Below are positions 46,135-54,644 of a stretch of DNA of 64,000 nt, piece after piece. Position 1 is the first letter of the stretch. The number at the start of each line of letters is the position of its first letter. The stretch covers positions 45,176 through 109,175 of the forward strand of contig JAJPJB010000024.1 in NCBI GenBank assembly GCA_021324465.1, in the 5' to 3' direction. Origin of the DNA: Hyphomicrobiaceae bacterium. Lineage in GTDB: Bacteria > Pseudomonadota > Alphaproteobacteria > Rhizobiales > Xanthobacteraceae. The notes below the pieces were generated by a model that saw only the letters and a program-made list of their open reading frames with translations, was not told where the DNA came from and did not search any database. The position numbers were made by a program, and so were the translations under genes.

Positions 46135-46938
46135 ATGCAGGCAACCGGCACGCGCGCTTTGAGCGTCAGGAGCAGTGCGAAAGGCAGCGATAAGAGTCAG
46201 GTGCAGGTGATTTCGCGTGCGGCCGCAATCCTGCGCGTTCTTGAGGACGAGGTCGACGGCTTGAGCCTCGGCCAGATCGCACACCGCGTCGGTCTGGCGC
46301 GCTCGACGGTACAGCGCATCGTTGGTGCGCTTGCCGCCGAGAAATTTCTGATTGCGGCCTCCCCGAATGGCCGTGTGCGGCTCGGCCCGACGATCTTGCG
46401 GCTTGCCGCATCAGCGCGCACCGATTTCGTCGCGGCGGCGCGCCCGTTCCTAATGCGGCTGTCGAACGAGCTGAAAGAGACCGCCGATCTCGCCGTAATC
46501 AAGGGTGATCATCTGGTGTTCGTCGATCAGGTGGTGGGCTCACACCGCCTGCGGGCCGTCTCGGCGGTCGGCGAAAGCTTTCCACTCTATTGCACGGCCA
46601 ACGGCAAGGCCTATCTCGCCGAGCTGGACGCTGCCGCAATCGAACGGCTGATCGGCACGACTTACGAGCGTCGCACGCCAAACACGCTGACACGGCTCGA
46701 GGACCTCACCCGAGACCTCAAATCCGTGCGCAAGGCGGGCGTTGCCATTGACCGCGAGGAACACACGCAGGGCATCTGCGCTGCCGGCGTCGTCACCCGC
46801 GATCCGATGGGCAACGTGCTGGCGATCTCGGTGCCGGTCCCGGCGCACCGCTTTTATACGCATCAAAAACACATTGTGGAGCGGCTGCGCGCAACCAAGG
46901 AGTCGCTCGAGCGGCATCTTTTGGCAGCTGCAGCATAG
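46135..46938 (+). CDS. IclR-family transcriptional regulator
   Basis: About 267 residues from the ATG at 46135; the track start at 46045 adds 30 residues lying in the divergent promoter region. The N-terminal winged helix (residues about 25-85) reads QVISRAAAILRVLEDEVDGLSLGQIAHRVGLARSTVQRIVGALAAEKFL. The effector domain follows, with FVDQVVGSHRLRAVSAVGESFPLYCTANGKAYLAEL and the conserved GICAAGVV near the end. IclR regulators typically control neighbouring aromatic or carboxylate catabolic genes. A near-perfect 22-bp palindrome lies 30 bases after its stop, before the cyclase operon, and a related half-site lies in the divergent gap upstream. Confidence 0.92.
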   Translation: MQATGTRALSVRSSAKGSDKSQVQVISRAAAILRVLEDEVDGLSLGQIAHRVGLARSTVQRIVGALAAEKFLIAASPNGRVRLGPTILRLAASARTDFVAAARPFLMRLSNELKETADLAVIKGDHLVFVDQVVGSHRLRAVSAVGESFPLYCTANGKAYLAELDAAAIERLIGTTYERRTPNTLTRLEDLTRDLKSVRKAGVAIDREEHTQGICAAGVVTRDPMGNVLAISVPVPAHRFYTHQKHIVERLRATKESLERHLLAAAA

Positions 46939-46968
46939 CCCTGTGGACGGCTTGTCCGGCCAACCACG

Positions 46969-46990
46969 ATTCGATACAAATGTATCGAAT
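46969..46990. promoter_or_regulatory. 22-bp palindrome, candidate IclR operator for the cyclase operon
   Basis: Arms ATTCGATACA and TGTATCGAAT are perfect inverse complements separated by AA. It lies 58 bases before the cyclase GTG start and 30 bases after the IclR stop. The sequence TGTATCAAA, close to the right arm, occurs at 46083-46091 between the divergent amidohydrolase and IclR genes, consistent with one regulator for both promoters. Confidence 0.6.
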
Positions 46991-47048
46991 TGCAGTACAT
47001 GCCCGCCGACGCGACGGCGGGCGCGCAGGTGACCGGGAGGAGGACGCC

Positions 47049-47894
47049 GTGACCCAAAAAATTCGCGGAGTGACGTTTGAGGAAAACCTCAACAATGCGA
47101 TGGGGCTCGAGTTCTACAATCTGTCGCATCGCTTCGGCTATCAGTCACCCAACTGGCCCTATTTCGAAGACGTCAAGATCGAGCGCATCCATTACATGGC
47201 CAAGTCGGGCGTGCTGTCGCAGCGCATTACGACGTCGATGCACAACACCACCCATATTGATGCGCCCGCCCATGTCGTGCAGGGCACGCCGTTCATCGAC
47301 GAAGTGCCGCTGCCGCACTTCTTCGGCTCCGGCATCGTGGTCTCGATCCCCAAGAAGAAATGGGAATCGATCACCTATGAGGACCTCGAGAAGGCGGCCG
47401 GCAAGTTTGTCCGCCCGCGCGATGTCGTGATCGTCAATACCGGCTGGCACAAGCTTTACGAGGACAGCGAGGATTACTTCTGCTATGCGCCGGGCTTCGT
47501 GCCGTCGGCCGGCCAATGGTTCGTCGAAAAGCAAGTGAAGGTGGTCGGTCACGACACTCAGGCGAACGATCATCCGCTGGCGACCGCAATCGGTCCGCAG
47601 CGCAACGGTCCGCTGCATCCGCACCTTGCCGCCGAGTACAAGGAGTGGTCCGGAGGCCGCGACTGGAAGGACGATTTCCCCGAATGGGAGCCGGTGCACC
47701 GCATTCTGTTCAAGAACGGCATCCTGGGCATCGAGAATGTTGGCGGCGACATCGACAAAGTCACTGGCAAACGCTGCACTTTCGCATTCTTCCCGTGGAA
47801 CTGGGATCGCGGCGACGGCTGCATCATCCGCCTTGTCGCCATTGTCGACCCGAAGGGCACTTATCGCATCGAGAAAGGGGAGGCACTGGCATGA
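47049..47894 (+). CDS. Cyclase-family (PF04199, kynurenine formamidase-like) hydrolase
   Basis: A 281-residue protein from the GTG at 47049, which follows GGGAGGAGGACGCC; the ATG used by the track (46980) lies upstream of this ribosome site. The family metal motif is MHNTTHIDAPAHV (HxxTHxDxPxH). VNTGWHKLYEDSEDYF and VVGHDTQANDHPL follow the family order. Members hydrolyse amides or lactone-like ring bonds, as in N-formylkynurenine, isatin and some ring-opening reactions. It forms the head of an operon with the next gene (ATGA overlap). A second, distinct paralogue is at 60559. Confidence 0.88.
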   Translation: MTQKIRGVTFEENLNNAMGLEFYNLSHRFGYQSPNWPYFEDVKIERIHYMAKSGVLSQRITTSMHNTTHIDAPAHVVQGTPFIDEVPLPHFFGSGIVVSIPKKKWESITYEDLEKAAGKFVRPRDVVIVNTGWHKLYEDSEDYFCYAPGFVPSAGQWFVEKQVKVVGHDTQANDHPLATAIGPQRNGPLHPHLAAEYKEWSGGRDWKDDFPEWEPVHRILFKNGILGIENVGGDIDKVTGKRCTFAFFPWNWDRGDGCIIRLVAIVDPKGTYRIEKGEALA

Positions 47895-48229
47895 TCGTGC
47901 GCAAGTTTTCCGACGCCAAGCCGTACGAAGCGCCGAACCATCGTGACTACAAGTCCTTTCGCGTATTCGGCGCCGAGATGGGCGGGTCGCAGACACTTGT
48001 CTTCGGCATTTCGCATTTTCTGCCGGGCGGCGGTGCCGGTCCGGACGCGTCCCCGCCGGAAAAGATTTACTACGTGCTCGCCGGGGAGTTGACCGTGATC
48101 GCCGGCGGCAAGGAGGCGGTCATCAAAGCAGGCGACAGCTGCTACATCGGTCCGAACGAAAGCCGCGAGATCGTCAATCGCGGCCACGATGTTTGCACCA
48201 TCGCGGTGGCTGTCGCGCCGGTGCGGTGA
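47891..48229 (+). CDS. Small cupin-domain protein lacking the metal-binding histidines
   Basis: A 112-residue single-domain cupin; the ATG at 47891 overlaps the cyclase stop (ATGA). The track's longer ORF from 47516 runs inside the cyclase gene. Cupin motif 1 reads GPDASPPEKIYYVLAGEL, with no HxH pair. Motif 2 reads AGDSCYIGPNESREIVNRG, with no His. The fold is recognisable, but the usual Fe/Mn site is absent, suggesting a binding or non-metal catalytic role. It is likely co-translated with the cyclase and acts in the same pathway. Confidence 0.82.
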   Translation: MIVRKFSDAKPYEAPNHRDYKSFRVFGAEMGGSQTLVFGISHFLPGGGAGPDASPPEKIYYVLAGELTVIAGGKEAVIKAGDSCYIGPNESREIVNRGHDVCTIAVAVAPVR

Positions 48230-48257
48230 CGCTCTGCAAGCGTCATGATCACGCCTG

Positions 48258-48277
48258 ACGCGGCGGTCCGCGTTTTT
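48258..48277 (+). terminator. Rho-independent terminator after the cyclase-cupin pair
   Basis: ACGCGG-CGGT-CCGCGT is a 6-bp stem with a 4-base loop followed directly by further T residues (the stem's final T plus four more). It starts 29 bases past the cupin stop. It separates the cyclase-cupin unit from the SDR gene at 48352. Confidence 0.7.
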
Positions 48278-48351
48278 GCGTTTAACGAGGCGGGTGCCCG
48301 GCACAGGCGGGACATGGCAAAGCGCTTTCTTCCAAATATGAGGCGTGCTCA

Positions 48352-49155
48352 ATGGCGGAAGACTTTTTGAAAAACCCACTCTCTCTCTTCGATGTCCGCG
48401 GCAGGACCGCCGTCATCACCGGAGCGACTGGCGCCTTCGGCGCGATCGCGGCAAAGACGCTGGCTGCGGCGGGTGCGGGCGTCGTGATTGCCGCCAACAA
48501 CGCGGAGGGGCTCAAAAAGCTCGCCGCGCAATGCGCCGGGCTCGGCGGCAGGGCCGAAGTCATCGCCAAGCGTCCGAGCTCGGAAGCAAATTGCGACGCC
48601 ATTGTCGCAACCGCGGTCGAAAAATTTGGCGGCCTCGACATACTGGTCGTGGCTTCGGGTCAGAACAAAGTTTCGAAGATCGTCGAGCAGAAGCCTGAAG
48701 ACTTTCTCGATGTGATGGATGCCAATGTCACGCAGTCCTGGCTGATGGCGCGCGCCGCGGCGCGACAGATGATGAAACAGGGTCGCGGCGGCAAGATCAT
48801 TCTGATGTCCTCGGCGCGCGGCCTGCTTGGGCATCCGGCGGGTTATACGGCCTATTGCGCGTCGAAATCGGCCGTGGACGGCATCACCAAGGCGCTCGGC
48901 TGCGAGCTCGGCGCAACCGGGATCACCGTCAACGCGCTCGGACCGACGGTTTTCCGCTCGCCGCTCACCGAATGGATGTTTGCCGACGACGAGCGCGGCA
49001 AAGCGGTGCGCGCCGGCTTTCTCACGCGCGTGCCCAAGGGCCGCCTCGGCGAGCCCGAGGATCTCGCCGGCCCGCTCTTGTTCCTCGCCTCCAAGGCCTC
49101 GGATTTCTATACCGGCCATATCCTGTATGCCGACGGCGGCTATACGGCGGGCTGA
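48352..49155 (+). CDS. Short-chain dehydrogenase/reductase (SDR)
   Basis: A 267-residue classical SDR. The cofactor motif is TGATGAFG (TGxxxGxG), the catalytic Ser lies in ILMSSARG, and YxxxK is YCASKSA. The C-terminal LFLASKASDFYTGHILYADGG is typical of FabG-like enzymes. Asn is present in MDANVTQSW. Substrates are hydroxy or keto compounds with NAD(P). The next gene, a hydroxyacyl-CoA dehydrogenase type enzyme, starts 2 bases after its stop, so both belong to one transcript with its own promoter after the terminator at 48277. Confidence 0.9.
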   Translation: MAEDFLKNPLSLFDVRGRTAVITGATGAFGAIAAKTLAAAGAGVVIAANNAEGLKKLAAQCAGLGGRAEVIAKRPSSEANCDAIVATAVEKFGGLDILVVASGQNKVSKIVEQKPEDFLDVMDANVTQSWLMARAAARQMMKQGRGGKIILMSSARGLLGHPAGYTAYCASKSAVDGITKALGCELGATGITVNALGPTVFRSPLTEWMFADDERGKAVRAGFLTRVPKGRLGEPEDLAGPLLFLASKASDFYTGHILYADGGYTAG

Positions 49156-49157
49156 AC

Positions 49158-50072
49158 ATGGCGCATGAGGTGACCAACGCGCGCATTGCAGTCATCGGTG
49201 CCGGATTGATGGGTCACGGCATCGCGCAGGTTTTTGCGCTTGCCGGCCTCGACGTTACCATCACTGATACCGTTGCCAAGAGCCTCGACACAGTGAAGGC
49301 ACGGATATCCGCCAATCTGCGCGACTTGGGTGACGATGCGGCGGCGGTGGAACGTGTTTCGCCCCGCGCCGAACTCGCCGACGCGGTGCGCGATGCCGAT
49401 TATGTGGTCGAGGCGGTGTCCGAGGATCTGCCGCTTAAGCAAAAATTGTTTGCCGAGATCGAGCGTCACGTACGTCCCGACACGATCCTCGCCAGCAACA
49501 CGTCGGTCATTCCGATCACGGCAATCATGCAAGGCCTCCACAGGCGCGAGCGCGCGCTTGGCACGCATTGGTGGAATCCGCCGTTCCTGGTGCCGCTGGT
49601 CGAAGTGATCGAGACGCAATGGACGTCGCCCGAGGTGATCGCCTGGACCATGCAATTGCATCGCGCCGCAGGCAAGAAGCCGGCGCATGTCAAAAAGGAC
49701 GTGCCGGGCTTCATCGGCAATCGGCTGCAGCACGCGCTGTGGCGTGAAGCAATTTCCCTGGTCGAGAATGACATCTGTGATGCGCAAACCGTCGACGACG
49801 TGATCAAGGCCTTGTCCGGTCGCCGCATTGCGGTGCTCGGTCCGCTCGAGAACGCCGATCTGGTCGGTACCGATCTTACGCTCGCCATTCATGAGACGGT
49901 TCTGCCGGCGATCGACAGCCGGCCCGGACCCTCACCCTATCTGAAAAAGCTTGTGGCCGATGGCAAGCTCGGTTTCAAATCAGGCGAGGGATTTCGCAAA
50001 TGGAGCGCCGAGGAACAGGCGGCGCTGCGCGCCAAGGTCGTAGCGCATCTCAAAGCATTACGCGATCGCTGA
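49158..50072 (+). CDS. 3-hydroxyacyl-CoA dehydrogenase-family protein
   Basis: A 304-residue NAD-dependent dehydrogenase starting at ATG 49158, 2 bases past the SDR stop; the track's 405-residue ORF extends back through the SDR gene in another frame. The Rossmann fold is VIGAGLMGHGIAQVFALAGLDVTITD. The catalytic region is ASNTSVIPI and LGTHWWNPPFLVPLVEVI (His). The C-terminal helical domain is VPGFIGNRLQHALWREAISLVE. The single-domain length and the HWWNPP variant recall lambda-crystallin/carnitine-dehydrogenase-like enzymes that oxidise free hydroxyacids as well as CoA esters. Context suggests a catabolic hydroxyacid. Confidence 0.9.
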   Translation: MAHEVTNARIAVIGAGLMGHGIAQVFALAGLDVTITDTVAKSLDTVKARISANLRDLGDDAAAVERVSPRAELADAVRDADYVVEAVSEDLPLKQKLFAEIERHVRPDTILASNTSVIPITAIMQGLHRRERALGTHWWNPPFLVPLVEVIETQWTSPEVIAWTMQLHRAAGKKPAHVKKDVPGFIGNRLQHALWREAISLVENDICDAQTVDDVIKALSGRRIAVLGPLENADLVGTDLTLAIHETVLPAIDSRPGPSPYLKKLVADGKLGFKSGEGFRKWSAEEQAALRAKVVAHLKALRDR

Positions 50073-50084
50073 TGGGAGGATTCC

Positions 50085-51362
50085 ATGATCGACAAAGGCA
50101 AGCTCAATCGTCGCGCTATTGTCGCCGGCGGCCTTGGGGCGTTGGTGGCGCCCGCAATGCTGCGGATCATTCCGGCTAACGCGCAATCCAAAACCATCAA
50201 GATCGGACATGTCAGTCCGAAGACCGGGCCACTGGCCGGCTTCGGTGAATCCGATGCTTTTATCCTCGATCAAGTGAAAGGCGTGCTTGCCAAAGGCCTG
50301 CGGACGAGCAGTGGCAAGAGCTATCCGGTCGAGATCATTTCAAAAGATAGCCAGTCGACCAGCACGCGCGCTTCCGAGGTCGCCTCCGAACTCATTGTGC
50401 ACGATAGAGTCGATCTCATTGTCGCCTCGGCGGCGCCTGACACGACCAATCCGGTCGCCGATCAGGCCGAAGTCAACGAGGTGCCCTGCGTGACGACCAA
50501 TTGCCCGTGGCAGCCTTATTTCTTCGGTCGCAACGGTGATCCGAAAAAGGGCTTCACCTGGACCTACCACTTCTTCTGGGGCCTCGAAGACGTCATCGCG
50601 TCGTATCTGCCGATGTGGGATTCGGCACCGACCAACAAGATCATGGGCGGACTGTTTCCGAACGACGCCGACGGCAATGCCTGGGGGGATCCGCAGCGGG
50701 GCCTGCCGCCCGCGCTGATCAAGGCCGGCTACAAGCTCGTCGATCCCGGCCGCTATCAGGTGATGAACAACGATTTCACCTCGCAGATCACGCAGTTCAA
50801 ACAGGCGGGCGCGGAGATCGTGGTCGGCAACATGATCCCGCCGGATTTCGCGACATTCTGGTCGCAAGCAGCGCAGCAGGGCTTTCATCCCAAGGTCGTC
50901 ACCATCGGCAAGGCGCTGCTGTTTCCATCTGTGGTCAATTCGCTCGGACCCCGCGGCAACGGGCTGAGCACGGAAATCTGGTGGACGCCGACGTTCCCGT
51001 TCAAGTCCGGGCTGACCGGGCAGAGCGCGCGCCAGCTGACCGATGCCTATATCGACGCGACGAAGCGGCCATGGACGCAGCCGATCGGCTATCAGCACGC
51101 GTTGTTCGAGGTTGCGCTCGATGTGCTAAAGCGCGCCAAGAGTATCGAGCCGAAGGCGATTCTCGATGCGGTCGTTGCCACCGACTATCAGTCGATCGTC
51201 GGCCCGGTGAAGTGGACCGGTCAGCCCGTCAAGAACGTGACCAAGACACCGCTCGTGGCCGGTCAATGGCAGCGCTCAGGCAACGGCTTTGATCTGGTGA
51301 TCACCGAGAACAAATCGGCGCCCGAAATCCCGGTCGGCGGCAAGTTACAGCTACTATCGTAA
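50085..51362 (+). CDS. Periplasmic binding protein (type 1, branched-chain amino acid ABC-like), putative Tat substrate
   Basis: A 425-residue binding protein preceded by GGGAGG. The N-terminus KGKLNRRAIVAGGLGALVAPAML, ending in NAQS, has an RR-containing, Tat-like signal. The mature part starts KTIKIGHVSPKTGPLAGFGESD, the LivJ/HAAT family opening. It contains long family-typical stretches such as ITQFKQAGAEIVVGNMIPPDF and QPIGYQHALFEVALDVL. Such receptors carry amino acids, amides and aromatic acids to Liv-type ABC importers, but no permease or ATPase gene is adjacent. It follows the dehydrogenase gene by 12 bases and probably belongs to the same operon. Confidence 0.9.
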   Translation: MIDKGKLNRRAIVAGGLGALVAPAMLRIIPANAQSKTIKIGHVSPKTGPLAGFGESDAFILDQVKGVLAKGLRTSSGKSYPVEIISKDSQSTSTRASEVASELIVHDRVDLIVASAAPDTTNPVADQAEVNEVPCVTTNCPWQPYFFGRNGDPKKGFTWTYHFFWGLEDVIASYLPMWDSAPTNKIMGGLFPNDADGNAWGDPQRGLPPALIKAGYKLVDPGRYQVMNNDFTSQITQFKQAGAEIVVGNMIPPDFATFWSQAAQQGFHPKVVTIGKALLFPSVVNSLGPRGNGLSTEIWWTPTFPFKSGLTGQSARQLTDAYIDATKRPWTQPIGYQHALFEVALDVLKRAKSIEPKAILDAVVATDYQSIVGPVKWTGQPVKNVTKTPLVAGQWQRSGNGFDLVITENKSAPEIPVGGKLQLLS

Positions 51363-51378
51363 CCCGGCGGGCTGTCGC

Positions 51379-52443
51379 TCACCGTCCGCGGGATTGCGAT
51401 CCCAGGCTGTCCCACCAGGGACAGACTCCGGACATAACTTCGTAGTTGCCTTCCATCACCTGGACTGGACGGCGAAAGCCATTCTCGGCATTCTTTAGCC
51501 GCAGCGCGCGTGCCTTGGCCCGATCTTCGGGCGAGAGCCAGGACCGGTCATGGCCCCACATGCTCGGGCCTTCCTTGCGCTCGAGGGCTTGCCAATGGTC
51601 GACATCGATCGAACGCGCGCCCCAGCCATATTCCACCATGAAGGCCGAGGGCGTCCAGGTATAGAACGAAGTGATGAAATCGCTGGTATGGCGGCCAAGC
51701 GTCACGGCAACGCGGCCTGCTTCGCCGAGCGCCAGATCGTAGCCCTGCCCGACGTCGTCGAAACTGAACAGCTCCATCATCAAGTGATGAACCGCATTCT
51801 TGCCGGTCTGGATGAAGGCAAGACTGTGATGGCGCGGATTGACATGGAGGAAGCGCGCCACAAAAGGATGCGAGTAATAGTCGGTCAGTCGAAAACCGAG
51901 CGTATCGCGGTAAAATGCCATGAGACGATCGATGGTCTGCGCCGTATCGACATTGAGCACGACATGGCCAAGGCCGAGCGGGCCGGTGCGAAAGCCCGAA
52001 ATAGAGCGGCCGGGCTTGAACGGATCGCTCGATATCTGGGCGCCGTAAAAAATCTCGAGCCGGTTGGCCACCGGATCGTCGAACACGATCAGATCCTTGA
52101 CATGGCGTTGGTCGGCCAGCGCCCGCGATCCGCGCTCGATCCTGATGTCGTTGTGCTCAAGATGCGCGGCGAAGGCGTCGAGTGTCGCGGCGTCGGCGAC
52201 TTCCCAGCCGAAAAAGCCGATGCCCTGCCCGCCATCGGCGTCGACGACCAGCCGCTGCTTGCGGTCGTCCATGCGAAAAGCCAGCGTCGTGCGCGACTTG
52301 TCGATGCGCTGCAGCCCGAGCAAGTTCGTGCCATAGCTCGCCCAATCGCTCAAATCCTTGGTGCGAATACCGACATAGCCCAGAGCTTGAAGCACGGGCC
52401 GCTGTGGCGCGAAATGTTGTAGATCGGTGCTGCTCATGGACAA
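51379..52443 (-). CDS. Type I extradiol dioxygenase (VOC/BphC-like)
   Basis: A 354-residue two-domain vicinal-oxygen-chelate enzyme of the 2,3-dihydroxybiphenyl 1,2-dioxygenase type, which cleaves catechols next to the hydroxyls using Fe(II). The N-terminal domain has LGYVGIRTKDLSDWASY...LGL. The C-terminal catalytic domain has LGLGHVVLNVD (first His), NAVHHLMMELFSFDDVG (second His) and AFMVEYGWG (Glu), giving the 2-His-1-carboxylate triad. The C-terminal tail after about 270 is longer than usual. It sits convergent to the binding-protein gene and divergent from hpnR. It supports an aromatic-degradation role for the island. Confidence 0.88.
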   Translation of the reverse strand: MSMSSTDLQHFAPQRPVLQALGYVGIRTKDLSDWASYGTNLLGLQRIDKSRTTLAFRMDDRKQRLVVDADGGQGIGFFGWEVADAATLDAFAAHLEHNDIRIERGSRALADQRHVKDLIVFDDPVANRLEIFYGAQISSDPFKPGRSISGFRTGPLGLGHVVLNVDTAQTIDRLMAFYRDTLGFRLTDYYSHPFVARFLHVNPRHHSLAFIQTGKNAVHHLMMELFSFDDVGQGYDLALGEAGRVAVTLGRHTSDFITSFYTWTPSAFMVEYGWGARSIDVDHWQALERKEGPSMWGHDRSWLSPEDRAKARALRLKNAENGFRRPVQVMEGNYEVMSGVCPWWDSLGSQSRGR

Positions 52444-52667
52444 TTAGCGTGATACTCCCGGGGCTCCTTTTGGCGCTCCTTTTATTACACCCGCGGCGCT
52501 GCGGCTAAAACGGCCTCCAGACTGGCCGCAAGCTCATGTCGGCAAGCCATCGAAACCAAAAGGCCTGCTCTTGCTTGCCTGGTATCGCGCGAATAGCATG
52601 TTCCGGGAGGGTGCGTTTTTGTCTGGAGAGGCGCTGGTCCCGGGCTAGCCAGCGTCGGGGTATCGCC

Positions 52668-54221
52668 ATGCGACTGCTCTTCGTTCATCCTGGCCCTTTG
52701 CTCTATACCAACGTTTTTCTGCGGCTTGAGCCTTTGGGGCTCGAACTGGTGGCGGCGGCGGCGCGGCGCGCCGGTCATCAAGCGCAACTTATCGATCTTC
52801 AGGTCGAGAGCCATGCCGATTATCGCCGCATGGTCTCCGGCTGGCAGCCGGAATTTATAGCTTTTTCCTGCAATTATCTCGCCAACGTCCCAGAGATCGT
52901 GGACTTGGCCAAGCTCACAAAATCCGTCCTGCCGGGCGCCTTCATTTGCGTCGGCGGGCACAGCGCGTCGTTTACGGCAGGTGCCATTGTCGAGCACGGT
53001 GCCGGCGCGGTTGATTGCGTTCTCAAGGGCGAAGGCGAGGCGGGCATTGTCAAACTGCTGGAAGCGGTGGCCGGCGACCGCAACAGCCTCACCAAAGTAC
53101 CTGGCGTCGTCACTGCGGATGGCGAAGGACCGCGCCCGACCTTTGTCGAAAGCCTGGAAGACATCAGGCCCGCACGCGACCTGGTACGCAAGCGCCGCAA
53201 ATATTTCATCGGCGTGATGGACCCCTGTGCGTCGATCGAATTTTCGCGCGGCTGTCCGTGGGATTGCTCGTTTTGCAGTGCCTGGACGTTCTATGGCCGC
53301 AGCTATCGGCGGCTGAGTCCGCAGCGGGTTATTGAGGATCTGTCGTCGATCCGCGAGCCGGGCGCTTTCATTGTCGATGACGTCGCCTTCATTCAGGACA
53401 AATACGGTTTGGAGATCGGCGAGGCGATCGCGCGCAAGGGCATCCGCAAGAGATATTACCTGGAGACGCGCGGCGACGTTCTGTTGCGCAACAAGGAAGT
53501 ATTTCAGCTCTGGAAGAAGCTTGGCCTCACGCAGATTTTCCTCGGCATCGAAGCGATCGACGAGGCGGGCCTGAAGAAGTTTCGCAAGCGTATCCCGCTC
53601 GGCCGTAATTTCGAGGCGCTGGAGTTCTCACGCTCACTGGGCATCGGCGTGGCCATCAACATCATTGCGGAGCCGGATTGGGACGAAGAACGCTTCCGGA
53701 TCGTGCGTGACTGGTGCATGGAAGTGCCGGAAGTCGTCAACATCAGCATCAATACGCCGTATCCCGGCACCGAGACCTGGATCACCGGTCAGCACAAATT
53801 GGCGACCCGCGACTATCGGCTATTCGACATCCAGCACGTCGTGCTGCCGACCAAGATGCCGCTTGAGAAATTCTATTCTGAGCTCTTGCACACCCAGCGT
53901 GTGCTCTACAGCAAGCACCTCAACTGGCGAAGCACCAAGGGGCTCGCCTATGAGCTCGGCAAGGCCTTGATCCACGGGCAGACCAATTTCATGCGTGGCA
54001 TCATGAACTACAAAAAGGTCTATAATGTCGAAAAGATGCTGGCCGATCACGCGCGGCCGGTCCATTACGAATTGCCCGTAGCGCCGCCGCCGAAGACGCC
54101 CGCTGCGGTTCCGAAAGGGCCTGATCTCTATATTCATGTCAATCGCGGCCGCGCCAGCCGCAATATCGATGACTCGACCGAACGGTTTGTTGATGCGACG
54201 CGCATGGGCGCCGCCGGCTGA
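52668..54221 (+). CDS. hpnR: Hopanoid C-3 methylase, radical SAM with B12-binding domain
   Basis: The ATG at 52668 gives 517 residues beginning MRLLFVHPGPLLYTNVFLRLEPLG; the track's first 44 codons are upstream DNA. The B12-binding-like domain (residues about 1-150) contains LIDLQVESHADYRRM and FSCNYLANVPEIVDLAK. The radical SAM core has the Fe-S motif SRGCPWDCSFCSAW. HpnR-type enzymes add a methyl at C-3 of the hopanoid A-ring using SAM and cobalamin. The sequence order matches that family as remembered. It heads the hopanoid region and is divergent from the dioxygenase gene. Confidence 0.88.
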   Translation: MRLLFVHPGPLLYTNVFLRLEPLGLELVAAAARRAGHQAQLIDLQVESHADYRRMVSGWQPEFIAFSCNYLANVPEIVDLAKLTKSVLPGAFICVGGHSASFTAGAIVEHGAGAVDCVLKGEGEAGIVKLLEAVAGDRNSLTKVPGVVTADGEGPRPTFVESLEDIRPARDLVRKRRKYFIGVMDPCASIEFSRGCPWDCSFCSAWTFYGRSYRRLSPQRVIEDLSSIREPGAFIVDDVAFIQDKYGLEIGEAIARKGIRKRYYLETRGDVLLRNKEVFQLWKKLGLTQIFLGIEAIDEAGLKKFRKRIPLGRNFEALEFSRSLGIGVAINIIAEPDWDEERFRIVRDWCMEVPEVVNISINTPYPGTETWITGQHKLATRDYRLFDIQHVVLPTKMPLEKFYSELLHTQRVLYSKHLNWRSTKGLAYELGKALIHGQTNFMRGIMNYKKVYNVEKMLADHARPVHYELPVAPPPKTPAAVPKGPDLYIHVNRGRASRNIDDSTERFVDATRMGAAG

Positions 54222-54438
54222 GCGGGCTCGCTGCCCATGTCGTCAATCATCGACACACTCTGCAGGCCGAGGCGGGCAACAGACGACAACGATCGGCAAA
54301 GTTGAATAGCCATTCACCGGGCGAAAGAACGGCCTCAGCCGAGTCGTAACGAGGCTCGCTTCCTGGCGCGGGCGCGAGCGAAAACGCGCAGCCCAAGCGC
54401 TTGCCGATGCCGGACCAACTGATTTTGGGAATCCGCGA

Positions 54439-54633
54439 TCAGGATTTCGCCGGCACAGGTGGCGCCGCACCATAACCGAAATCGAAGTTCTGCTCGGCCT
54501 CGCGCTCGGCTTGCATAAAGAGCAGCTCCCAATGCTGCAGGGTCCGGCGCTGTTCGCTGTTGCGCGCGCTCTGCGCCCAGCTGCGACACCGCTCAGCCCA
54601 TTCGCCGAATTCTTCCGCAGCAGACTTGAACAT
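54439..54633 (-). CDS. Small hypothetical helical protein downstream of hpnG
   Basis: About 64 residues from the ATG at 54633 (MFKSAAEEFGEWAERC); the track uses a TTG at 54648. The sequence is a probable two-helix protein, rich in Ala/Glu/Arg (RSWAQSARNSEQRRTLQHWELLFMQAEREAEQ), with a short disordered end. Similar short helical proteins are frequent in Bradyrhizobiaceae and have no known function. It starts just inside or right after the hpnG stop on the same strand, so it is probably the second gene of that unit. The 217 bases to the hpnR stop hold nothing recognisable. Confidence 0.55.
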   Translation of the reverse strand: MFKSAAEEFGEWAERCRSWAQSARNSEQRRTLQHWELLFMQAEREAEQNFDFGYGAAPPVPAKS

Positions 54634-54644
54634 GGCGATGCCTC

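Noticed and set aside
48855-49157. N-terminal extension of the hydroxyacyl-CoA dehydrogenase ORF through the SDR gene
   Set aside because: The ATG at 49158 gives the exact Rossmann start; the extension is another frame of the SDR gene.
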